NCBI GenBank assembly: GCA_050260275.1
Contig: JBLNBX010000258.1
Coordinates: 1 to 12,443 of the forward strand
DNA: 12,443 nt
Reading direction: 5' to 3'
Source: DATMXS01 sp050260275
GTDB lineage: Bacteria > Acidobacteriota > Terriglobia > Bryobacterales > Bryobacteraceae
Shown here piece after piece: positions 1 through 7,700 of the stretch (positions are counted from its first letter, which is position 1; each line of letters begins with the position of its first letter). The notes beneath the pieces are model-generated. The model did not search any database and was not told the DNA's origin. It saw only the letters and a program-made list of their open reading frames with translations. A program made the translations under genes and the position numbers.

Positions 1-1338
1 TACGGCTACGCGGAAACGTTGGCCGGGGCGATCATGCAGCTATATCTCGGCTTGACCATGCCAGGTTTCTACAGCCCGTTCAGCCGCATGGGCATGGGGA
101 TGTACCCCGGCATGGGGTATGGGCCCGGCTCAGGCTACAACCGAGGCTACGGCTGGGATGGTATGGGTTACGGCCGCGGCTATGGCTACGGCTACGGGTA
201 TCCGGGCGCGTACGGCGGAATGGACTACGGCGCGTACGGCTATGGCGCGTACGGTTACGGCGGTTACGGAATGGGGTATCCGGGCAACGGATACCCGCAA
301 GGCACGGCCGGCGCCGCCGGACAGACTGCTGCGGGGGCCGCGGGCACAACCGCTCAAGGCACGACCGCCCCGGCCGATCTAACCGGCTCCTATCTCGGTT
401 TCTCGCGCTACGGCGTCGGACTGCCCCCAAACATGCCCCGCGTCATTCCGAACCCGTTCGACAACACTCTGCTGATCCAGGCCACGCCGCAGGACTACGA
501 GCAGATCGTATCCCTCATCGAGCAGCTCGATATCGCGCCGAGGCAGATTCTTGTTGAAGCGAAAATCTACGAAGTCGACCTTACCGGCCAGTTCGCGAGC
601 GGCGTACAGGCGTTTCTCCAGCGCCGCACCAACGCAAACCGGCAATTCGAGGCCTCACTGGAAACCGTAGCGGGTCTCGGATCGGCCGTCACGGCCAGCG
701 CCGGGATGCTGGTTGGGCAAAGCAGGGAGCTTCTGGCCGCAGTCATCGCGGCCGAATCGAAGGGCCACGCCAAGCTGGTCTCTGCGCCCAGCCTGATAGC
801 TACCGACAGCATACCCGCCACCCTGAACGTCGGCGATGAGGTGCCGACGCTCTCGGCGCAGGCGATCAACCCGGGCCTCCAGGAGGGCGGAAACTCGCTG
901 TTTACGCAATCCATCACCAATCGCCAAACGGGCGTCACGCTGAACGTTCTGGCCCGCGCGAACCCGAGCGGGGTGGTGACGCTCACCATCAACCAGCAGG
1001 TAAGCGCGCCGGTGCCCGCGTCCGCCGATGCCGCGATTCCCTCGCCATCGTTCTCCAACCGGACAGTCAGCACGCAAGTGACGATGGAAGACGGCGATAC
1101 TATCGCCATCGGCGGCATCATATCGGAATCGCACACATACTCCTCCTCCGGCATTCCGGTGCTGCACCGCATACCCGTACTCGGCTATGCGTTCGGCAAT
1201 AAGACCATATCCACCAAACGCACCGAGCTCCTGATCTTCATGACTCCTCACGTTATTCACGATATGAACCACGTCAGGGATGCGAGCGAGGAGTTGAAGT
1301 CGGGATTCAAGAAGTTGAAGAACCTCATGCCGGAGTAA
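1..1338 (+). CDS. Secretin (GspD/PilQ superfamily), 5' end outside window
   Basis: Outer-membrane secretin, the ring channel used by type II secretion and type IV pili. The frame is open from base 1, so the true start is upstream; a TTG at 19 is only an internal codon. Codons are counted from base 1. Codons 4-23 look like the end of a helix of a secretin N-domain. Codons 30-100 are Gly/Tyr-rich, and 100-125 Ala/Gly/Thr-rich. Codons 146-177 resume the N-domain with PNPFDNTLLIQATPQDY and IEQLD. The secretin core follows at about 240-418: LVSAPSLIATDS, NVGDEVPTL, TGVTLNVLARA, then VTMEDGDTIAIGGI, GIPVLHRIPVLG and KRTELLIFMTPHVI. This is the classic order and the expected C-terminal end. A 24-residue Lys-rich tail closes the protein. 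Whether it serves type II secretion or pili cannot be decided, because the N0 domain and the neighbouring assembly genes are not visible. The family call is secure; the subfamily is not. Confidence 0.93.
   Translation, partial: YGYAETLAGAIMQLYLGLTMPGFYSPFSRMGMGMYPGMGYGPGSGYNRGYGWDGMGYGRGYGYGYGYPGAYGGMDYGAYGYGAYGYGGYGMGYPGNGYPQGTAGAAGQTAAGAAGTTAQGTTAPADLTGSYLGFSRYGVGLPPNMPRVIPNPFDNTLLIQATPQDYEQIVSLIEQLDIAPRQILVEAKIYEVDLTGQFASGVQAFLQRRTNANRQFEASLETVAGLGSAVTASAGMLVGQSRELLAAVIAAESKGHAKLVSAPSLIATDSIPATLNVGDEVPTLSAQAINPGLQEGGNSLFTQSITNRQTGVTLNVLARANPSGVVTLTINQQVSAPVPASADAAIPSPSFSNRTVSTQVTMEDGDTIAIGGIISESHTYSSSGIPVLHRIPVLGYAFGNKTISTKRTELLIFMTPHVIHDMNHVRDASEELKSGFKKLKNLMPE
85..300 (+). repeat. Low-complexity Gly/Tyr-codon tract inside the secretin gene
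   Basis: Degenerate repeats of TAC/TAT and GGC/GGT codons encode runs such as YGYGYGYPGAYGG and YGAYGYGAYGYGGYG. Conserved secretin N-domain sequence lies on both sides, so the tract looks like an expanded loop within one domain rather than a linker between domains. Repeats of this kind are prone to change in length by slippage. The reading frame is intact here. Confidence 0.8.
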
Positions 1339-1445
1339 TGGCTGGCCGGGGGGCCGCCGTCCCCAGGGTGGCCTCCCGGTATGTCGCGGCCCCTCGGAGC
1401 GCCGGCACCGCGCTCCAATAACTAACGCCGAAGTCTATGGCACTA

Positions 1446-1483
1446 GCGGGTGGGGCGGACGCCCTTGTCCGCGCCGGACCCGC
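1446..1483. repeat. Two-tier GC-rich hairpin (palindromic repeat unit)
   Basis: The outer stem pairs GCGGGT (1446-1451) with ACCCGC (1478-1483). The inner stem pairs GCGGAC (1455-1460) with GTCCGC (1467-1472) around a GCCCTT loop, and two more pairs can form beside a one-base bulge. No T-run follows, and the secretin stop is more than 100 bp upstream, so an intrinsic terminator is unlikely. A REP-like intergenic palindrome fits better. The pairing is read directly; the class is inferred. Confidence 0.6.
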
Positions 1484-1494
1484 TGGTTCGGTTT

Positions 1495-1516
1495 CTCCGT
1501 ACCACTTCCGTATCAC
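1495..1516. repeat. 11-bp imperfect tandem repeat (two units)
   Basis: CTCCGTACCAC (1495-1505) is followed directly by TTCCGTATCAC (1506-1516), 9 of 11 bases identical. The second unit resembles the TTCGTATCA end of the inverted-repeat element that begins 20 bp further on, so it may be a decayed extra copy of that end. With only two units, chance is not excluded. Confidence 0.4.
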
Positions 1517-1535
1517 TGAGCCTTGTGTGGAAAGC

Positions 1536-1686
1536 TTCGTATCAGGGCCCGACTTCAGTCGGGCCGAACAGGGCCGGGATGTTCACGGGCTTTAGCCCCT
1601 GGTTCTCAAGCGCCACCGCCACAGGGGCTAAAGCCCCAACTTAAGAGGCCCCTATCGGCATGGCTGAAGCCATGCCCTGATACGAA
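1536..1686. mobile_element. 151-bp non-coding element with 13-bp terminal inverted repeats (MITE/REP-like)
   Basis: TTCGTATCAGGGC at 1536-1548 is matched exactly by its reverse complement GCCCTGATACGAA at 1674-1686. With three mismatches the match extends to 23 columns, ending in CTTCAG. Inside are three hairpins. The first is GGCCCGAC/GTCGGGCC around a TTCA loop (1546-1565). The second is a perfect 15-bp stem, GGGCTTTAGCCCCTG (1587-1601) with CAGGGGCTAAAGCCC (1622-1636). The third is GGCATGGC/GCCATGCC around a TGAA loop (1657-1676). The whole is nearly symmetrical: the end hairpins carry complementary loops and the central stem lies between them. There is no coding capacity for a transposase and no clear target-site duplication. 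A non-autonomous mobile unit, or a REP-type cluster (BIME-like), is the best reading; a structured RNA is an alternative. Confidence 0.6.
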
Positions 1687-1896
1687 CCTCCACGCGAATA
1701 CTGCACCGCTTGCAGGAAAACTATGCGGCATTGGCTCTGACGCCGCTGCGACACCGCTGGCCGCCGCTTGGACACAACGCAACTGTTACGCCGTGGGCTA
1801 CTAGGGCTGCAGGCATACGTTGCTGGGCAATCAAGATCGCACCGGTGCCGGCTCCACGGTCACAACGTGCTTCGGCACCCCCACAAGGCTCCTGGG

Positions 1897-1936
1897 GGGT
1901 GGGCTTCGAGCCCGCCACCCAAAGAATAAGGTGCAG
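1897..1936. repeat. Dispersed palindromic repeat, copy A
   Basis: Starts with a palindrome (GGGTGG at 1897-1902 with CCACCC at 1915-1920, and inner GGGC/GCCC around TTCGA), followed by AAAGAATAAGGTGCAG. A similar unit lies at 8236-8273: GGGC, a short loop, GCCCGCC, then a near-identical ATAAGG(G)TGCAG tail. By hand alignment most positions agree with a few one-base gaps. Both copies are intergenic. Confidence 0.5.
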
Positions 1937-1959
1937 GTCTTGGGCGGAATTTAGTCCGC

Positions 1960-1979
1960 TGCGGAGCTTCAGCTCCGCA
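1960..1979. repeat. Perfect 8-bp hairpin with TTCA loop
   Basis: TGCGGAGC (1960-1967) pairs with GCTCCGCA (1972-1979) around TTCA. Stem length and loop are the same as in the first hairpin of the 1536-1686 element, although the stem bases differ, so structure rather than sequence appears conserved. No T-run follows. Confidence 0.5.
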
Positions 1980-2593
1980 CACAGGGCTGGTTGTCTCATT
2001 GTAACTCTAAGCCCGCCCCAGCACAGTGTTCGTGAGCAAGGCTCTCGGCTGCGGTGCACTATCTGCAATGGTCTGCTCGCGGACCCGGCGCTCGCAACCG
2101 GACTGCCCGCGCGTCCGGCAGCGCAAGGCGCGCGCCCGCCTAAAGCCACTTCGCGCGGCGGACGATTAGCTGGTGTGGCCTCATCTGGTTTGGATCTGCG
2201 CCCTGCGCTCGGCGGAGGCCGCGTGTGTACGGCTAGTGAGACGGTCCCGGCCAGGAGCTTTGCGGTCCGTAACAGCAGGGTGAGATTGGCTGGTAGTTAG
2301 TCATCTGCGTTACGTACTACAACCGCAGTACTGGTACACGGGTGGTTCGATCTGTGGCGCCAAACCTGAGGAGGAGCTGCGTGGTATCAGTCCTAGTGGC
2401 TCGAGGTGGTTGGCCGTTGGATACCGCACACAATGAGTAATGTTGCCCGGCGTTGACTGCGGTCGGGCGCGGGTGGCAAAGAGGGACGGAGCCGTGAGGC
2501 GGGCGCGGTGGCGCGCTCAGATAAGTTAACTGCCGTGGGACTGTCGCACTGGAAGGCTAAGAGAACACATGCGGACAACTCAATGAAAAGCTG

Positions 2594-2623
2594 TTGACTT
2601 GCGTCGCCGGACTATGGTGTAAT
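2594..2623 (+). promoter_or_regulatory. Sigma70-type promoter for the 534-aa secreted protein
   Basis: A -35 box TTGACT (2594-2599) and a -10 box TGTAAT (2618-2623) are separated by 18 bp; each matches consensus at five of six positions. The expected transcript start is near 2630, about 340 nt upstream of the ATG at 2967. A weaker pair, TTGACG (2691) with TAACAT (2715), would give a shorter leader. Confidence 0.55.
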
Positions 2624-2629
2624 CCTCCC

Positions 2630-2966
2630 GAAACTCGGCCGTTTTGGGTTCCCCGTTGCCCTATAGAGGGCCGGGCTGTAAGGAACTGGCTTGACGCGGA
2701 CTCGGCTTGCGGAATAACATTTGGATCTGTCCGCTTAGGCTTCGGCGGCCATAATTTTTCAGCTTGAATCCCGCGAGCACGGTCGAAGCAGTACGAATAA
2801 AACGAGATCGAAAACGATCCGGGCCGGGTGGCCAGGTCGAGCAAGGCGTAGTGGTTCATGGAGCGCCAGGAGCAGTTGACCGGCACCTGCCGAATTTGCC
2901 GTACCTTGAGCTCAGGTTAAAGAGGACTTCCATCGATTCGATTCCGAACTTCACAAGGAGAAGGAA
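2630..2966 (+). promoter_or_regulatory. Long 5' leader with several small hairpins and ribosome-binding site
   Basis: About 340 nt lie between the predicted transcript start and the ATG. Visible stems are GCCCT/AGGGC around ATAG (2658-2671), GCGGAC/GTCCGC (2696-2701 with 2729-2734) and GATCG/CGATC around AAAA (2806-2819). The CCGC at 2731-2734 could instead pair with GCGG at 2745-2748, just before TTTTT at 2755-2759, which leaves room for an attenuator-like switch, though the stem is short. AAGGAG at 2955-2960 sits six bases before the ATG and is a strong ribosome-binding site. I do not recognise a known riboswitch class. Confidence 0.4.
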
Positions 2967-4571
2967 ATGGCAGATTTTCGCAAGTTGATGTTGGTGCTGG
3001 CTGCTCTGGCCATCGTGGCCGCGCCTGCCAGCGCCCAGCTGGCCTGCACGGAAGTTAACGCCGTTCCGGCGCAACTCCGTTCCGAAGGCATCACCGAGAT
3101 GGTCGGCAACACCGAGTTCGTTTGCACGAACCAGACCGCGCAGACGATCAGCATCACGGCCATCCTCGGGCCTGACACGGCCATCGATACCAACCGTATC
3201 CTCAACACCAGCACCAACGAGATCAACGCTTACGTGCGGGTGAATGGGCTTGGTGGAGAGGACACCTATATCTCCGGCAGGCTGCTGCCTGACCAGCGGA
3301 CGATCGTGTGGGACAACGTTCCGATTCCCGTAGTCACGTCGCCGGCAACCACGCTGTTCACGATCACCAACATTCGCGTGAACGCGTCTGGTATCGCGGT
3401 GGGGTCGGATGTGACGGAGAGAGTGTTCGTCGCCGGTCCTAGCGTCCTCCCGCTGCCGCAGAACCAGGTTGTGGTCGGCGCAGTGTTCCGCGGTCTGTTC
3501 TTCTCGGCCACCGCGGCCACCACGTTCCCGGGCTGCAATCCTCGCAACACCGAGATCACGTCCACAACGGCGCCTGACTTCACGATCAGCTTCACGGAAG
3601 GCTTCGCGAACGCCTTCAAGACTGAGTCCGACAATACGTTCAACCAGGCGATGGAGTTCAACCCGCTTCCGGTTCCCGTGCAGGGTGTGAACGATGCCAC
3701 TCGGCTGCGGGCTGTGTTCGAGAACGTTCCGGACGGCGTCGACCTGTGGGTAAGCATTAGGCCTAGTCCGACCGCCAGCACGCTCGTTACTGAGATCGCC
3801 AGTGGTGCATCAGGCAACACGGCTGGCTATGCGCAGGTCATCCTGACCAATAACACGGGCGTCGTGGAGTGGCGCATCGTCAGCGGCGCGGATGCCGCGG
3901 TCACCCAGACGGCGACCTTCGCCGTTGTCGTCGGCGTTCCGGGCACGGTCATCACGCCTCCCAATGGTGTGACGACCCCGTCGACGGTGTACGGTTCGTT
4001 TGCGCCGATCTCCAGTGTGATCCGCGCCGACGCCGTTGCCGCGATTCCGCGTTTCGTCGAGCAGAATGTGGCCCGGACGAACGTGTTCACAGTTAGCGCT
4101 TGCGTGACGAACCTGCTGTTCCCGTTCGTGACGAACCTGGGCGGCTTCGACACCGGCATCGCGCTGATCAACACGTCCCAGAGCAACTTCACGGGCGAGA
4201 GCAGCACGCCGGCCAATGCACCGTTCAACATCAAGGCCCAGACTGGCGCCTGCACGCTGTACTACTTCGGTCTGAATGCGCCGCTGCAGCCGCAGGAGAC
4301 GGCGCCGATCGGTGTGGACACCACCGGCGAAGCCATCAACAAGGTGATGGTAGCGTTCTCGCTCTCTGAGAAGGCGCCGGGATTCCAGGGCTACATCATC
4401 GCCCGCTGCAACTTCCAGTTCGGGCATGGCTATGCCTTCGTCAGCGACCTGGGCGCGGAGAAACTCGCGCACGGGTATCTGGCGCTGGTGATCCCGGATC
4501 TCGGGAACGATCGCTTGGCCGATCCGTTCCCGTTCGCTGGCCGTGGCGTGGGCGAGCAGCTCGGATTCTAA
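2967..4571 (+). CDS. Secreted two-part protein of unknown function, probably abundant
   Basis: 534 aa. The start is fixed by AAGGAG six bases upstream and by a clean signal peptide: K6, a hydrophobic core at 7-19, and an ASA cleavage site after residue 23. The mature protein is rich in Thr, Val, Asn and Ala with alternating hydrophobics, suggesting beta sheet, and has few Lys. Its six cysteines (27, 53, 190, 379, 429, 481) make three disulfides possible outside the cytoplasm. Residues 24-350 form an N-terminal part (opening LACTEVNAVPAQLRSEGITE). Residues 375-512 form a compact C-terminal domain with NLLFPFVTNLGGFDTGIAL, GACTLYYFG and CNFQFGHGYAFVSDLGA. I associate this C-terminal pattern with uncharacterised acidobacterial surface proteins but can name no function. 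There is no transmembrane anchor, LPXTG or PEP-CTERM tail. A good promoter, strong ribosome-binding site and strong terminator suggest a single-gene, highly expressed unit. Confidence 0.88.
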   Translation: MADFRKLMLVLAALAIVAAPASAQLACTEVNAVPAQLRSEGITEMVGNTEFVCTNQTAQTISITAILGPDTAIDTNRILNTSTNEINAYVRVNGLGGEDTYISGRLLPDQRTIVWDNVPIPVVTSPATTLFTITNIRVNASGIAVGSDVTERVFVAGPSVLPLPQNQVVVGAVFRGLFFSATAATTFPGCNPRNTEITSTTAPDFTISFTEGFANAFKTESDNTFNQAMEFNPLPVPVQGVNDATRLRAVFENVPDGVDLWVSIRPSPTASTLVTEIASGASGNTAGYAQVILTNNTGVVEWRIVSGADAAVTQTATFAVVVGVPGTVITPPNGVTTPSTVYGSFAPISSVIRADAVAAIPRFVEQNVARTNVFTVSACVTNLLFPFVTNLGGFDTGIALINTSQSNFTGESSTPANAPFNIKAQTGACTLYYFGLNAPLQPQETAPIGVDTTGEAINKVMVAFSLSEKAPGFQGYIIARCNFQFGHGYAFVSDLGAEKLAHGYLALVIPDLGNDRLADPFPFAGRGVGEQLGF

Positions 4572-4597
4572 GAGGCTTTCGGTTGTAGGTCCTCTGA

Positions 4598-4627
4598 GGG
4601 AGGGGGGGTAACCCCCCTCCCTTTTTT
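4598..4627 (+). terminator. Rho-independent terminator
   Basis: A 10-bp stem pairs GGGAGGGGGG (4598-4607) with CCCCCCTCCC (4612-4621) around a GTAA loop, followed directly by TTTTTT (4622-4627). It begins 26 bp after the stop codon of the 534-aa protein. It separates that gene from the next one downstream, which therefore needs its own promoter. A TTGATA at 4630 with a poor -10 17 bp on is the only candidate I see. Confidence 0.93.
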
Positions 4628-4714
4628 ATTTGATACCCTTACTTCTCTCCGATGTATCCGGCCGGCCAGGCCGTGATCGCGCGTTCAGCGACGAGGCCAG
4701 GAGATTGCACACCT

Positions 4715-7700
4715 ATGAGACTCATATCCGTTCTGGCGATCGCGCTATTTTCAGCCGCGAGTCTTCATTCCCAAGATCGCTTGGTTGTTTTCCCGCCGTC
4801 AGGTTCTGAAGGAGCGGCGCTCTCGTTATTCGCTCCGGCCAGCCTGAGCCATTCCTGGACTCTGCCTGGCGCATCCCGAGTGCTGATTTCACCCGATGGC
4901 AGCCGCATGTATGTCGTCTCAAATTCCGCAGGCGAAGCTTTTCTGACCGTGGCGACGCCCACTGGCGAGATCCTGTCCGCGCCTAGGTGGATAAATGCGG
5001 AAGCACGGGATATGCGCGTCACGCCGGATGGTAAGCATCTGCTGATCCTTTCGGGCAACGGTCTGTTCGTTCGCGACACGGCTGACCTGTTCGGCTCCTC
5101 GACAACGTTCTTCCATACCGGGCCGACCCCGGTGGCAATCGAGGTGAGCAATGACAGCCGCATCGCCTACATTCTCGATCCGGCGAACAAACGGCTGATC
5201 GCCGAAGACATCACCTGCATGTGCGTGACGAGCGGGATCGAGATACCGGGTACCGCCAGTTCGATCGCGGCCGGCCCGAACGGGATGATCTATGTCGCGG
5301 CGGCCGGACAGGTGATGGAGCTCGCGCCCAAGAATCAGCGCGGGGAGTTGGTGGTAAGAAGGACGATAAAGCTGCCCGGCGGCTTCATGCCTAAGCAGCC
5401 CGAGTTCAGCCCCGATGGCCGCATGCTGCTCGTGCTCAACAGCGCTCCTTCGGGCGCTCCCGGCGCGTTCTATGATCTCGAGAGCGGAGTGCTTAAGCTG
5501 CTATGGGAATTCGGCCCGCGCTTCAACGAGATCCTCGCGCCCTCTAGCGAATATGCGCTAGCCGTTGCTGCCGATGGCATGCTCTATTCCATCCCGTTCC
5601 TGACTTTGGAGCCTGCCGGGCCACTGTTCGGGTTACGCGCGGTAAGATCGATCGTTATCTCGGCGGAAGCGCCGCGCGCGCGCAGTGTGTTCGCGCTGAC
5701 CGGAGATCCGGATGCCCCCGCTACGCTGACCCGCGTCGATCTCGATACGTTCGAGAGGGAAGATGTTGCCGTAGGGACGGCGGCGCGTCTTTTGTACCTT
5801 GGGACTGCTGGATCCACGGCATCCATGGTCCTTCAGTCGAGCGGAGTTGTAACTGTCTCCCCCGGAGAACCCCTTCCGCCGCTCATAGTTCGCGCAGTCG
5901 ATGCGGATGGCCGTCCTGTGATAGGTGCGCCGGTGACGTGGTCTGCGCCGTCGGGTTTCACCAGCAACTATCCGGCGATGGCTGAGACCAATGCAGCGGG
6001 ATACGCCGAGGCAGGTTACTCCGCGCCGTATGTGTTTGGCACGTACCAACTGACGGCGACCGTCGGCACGATCCGGACCGACTTCGCCCTTATCGTATCT
6101 TTTCCGCCGGCTTTGAATGACGGATTGGAGGATACTGCCCGGAGTGTATCAATCCTCAGCGGCCAGGGCCTCGTTACCTGGGAAGGTAGGATCCCGAGCG
6201 AGCCGTTGATGATTCAGGCTTTTCAGAAGGACGGATCTCCTTTGTCAGGCGCACAGGTCCTGTGGTCGGTCGAAGCGCTGGAAGAACGCCCAGGACTTGC
6301 CGCGCTGGAAGCACCGCCATGCGGAGACCGTGATGGTGTGCGCACGTGCATCTCCGATTCTGAAGGCAAATCGAGCGTCCGGTTCCGGCCGATAGAGGTG
6401 CCCTACGGCAAGGCGTTTTCGCTGATGAAAGTCACGGCGCAGGTCGTCCACAACGGCGAGACCGTCGGCGCGAGCGAGTTTTATGTTGCGATGCTCCCCG
6501 TAGGCGGCGTTCTGAACTATGAGCTGGTCGAGCCGGCGGCGGGCACAGTACTGAATCTCTTACGGGGTCAACCCATCAGCTACCCCATCGCGGTCCGTGT
6601 CTGGACGGCAGATAACGAGGCGCTCAGCAACGTGCGTGTCAACATCTCTGCAGCGGACCAGACGCTGAATGCGCACTGCCTGGGCGGGATGCAGCTCACC
6701 GATACCGCCGGGAACGCGGCATGCGCCCTCGTCGGATCCGGCTCGCTCGGATCGAGCGCCTTGATCATCGACATTGGAGGCGTGCACTATATCCAGGATG
6801 TGCTGTCGGCTACTGTTGTCGCGGGGCCGCCCGCGCGGATAGTGAAGCTCGACGGAGATGGCCAATCGGGCAAACCAGGCGACGAGCTGCCAACTCCGCT
6901 CGTCGCGTCTATCCGCGACGGCGCGGGGTTCGCATTGCCCGGCACGCCGGTGAGCTGGGAGGTCGTCAGGGGCAGCGCGCTCCTCTCCTCTTGGCGATCG
7001 GTGGCGAATGCGGCGGGCGACGTCTCGGCTGTTGTGACGTTTGGCGCGACCCCTGGGCCGGTTGTGGTACGGGTGCGAGCGCAGAACGCCTGGGCCGATT
7101 TCACCCTCTCGAATGAGCCCATCGCCGCGGTCGAGGTGGCAAGTGGGGACGGCCAGTCCGTGCCGCCGAACAGAGTCTTCAAGCCACTGGTTGTGCGCGT
7201 GTTGGGTGCGCAGGGCCCGTTGCCGAACGTGCCCGTCACCTTCGCCGTGACCAAGGGAAGCGCGGCGCTGTGGACGCCCGAGGTAAAGACCGGCGCCGAC
7301 GGCACCGCCTCAGCAATTCTCACCGCGCGGGCGGCGTTAGGCGAAGTGACCGTCACCGCGACCGCCGCTGGCGAGACGGCCGAGTTCAGCCTCGCGGTGA
7401 CCGAGGCGGGAGCGGTGCTCGATGCGGACGGTTTCGTCAACGCCGCAAGCTTCGAGCCCGGAGTGTCGCCCGGAGGCCTGGTCTCTGTCTTCACGAACGG
7501 CCTGCTTGTAGCCGCGCCGCAACTCAGCGTCGGCTCGTGCCTCACGGCAGAGCCGGTGGAAGGGCAGTTCCCGCTGAACCTCGGCGGCGTGGAGGTCGCA
7601 TTCGCGGATACGCGCGCGCCTCTGCTGGCGTTCTGCCGGACGGCGCAGGAGCAGCACCAGATCAACCTGCAGACGCCGTTCGACCTGACGCCGGGAACCT

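Larger units (their letters stand above)
1339..2593. other. Long gene-free region rich in palindromes
   Basis: About 1.25 kb with no convincing gene. Open frames exist on both strands (for example 1710-2300 plus and 1721-2149 minus), but their translations are Arg/Pro/Ala-rich with no recognisable domain, as expected of non-coding GC-rich DNA. The left part (1446-1979) holds the hairpins and repeats listed separately. In 1980-2590 I see no strong structure, tRNA, transposase remnant or CRISPR. No U-tract terminator was seen directly after the secretin stop at 1338. The region may be a graveyard of decayed mobile sequence or may hide a non-coding RNA; neither can be shown by eye. Confidence 0.6.

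Noticed and set aside
85..300. CRISPR-like or satellite array in the repetitive tract
   Set aside because: The repetition is in codons of Gly and Tyr in one open frame, with no constant repeat and no spacers.
1710..2300. 196-codon plus-strand frame in the long gap, and its 142-codon minus-strand counterpart
   Set aside because: No ribosome-binding site, no domain and a composition typical of random GC-rich sequence; the frame runs straight through the palindromic repeats.
2338..2363. T-loop-like GGTTCGATC in the long gap
   Set aside because: The five bases on each side do not pair and no other tRNA arms are present.
4652..4714. Upstream ATG adding 21 residues to the large secreted protein
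   Set aside because: It would place a hydrophilic stretch before the signal peptide, and it overlaps the only candidate promoter -10 region; the ATG at 4715 has AGGAG upstream.
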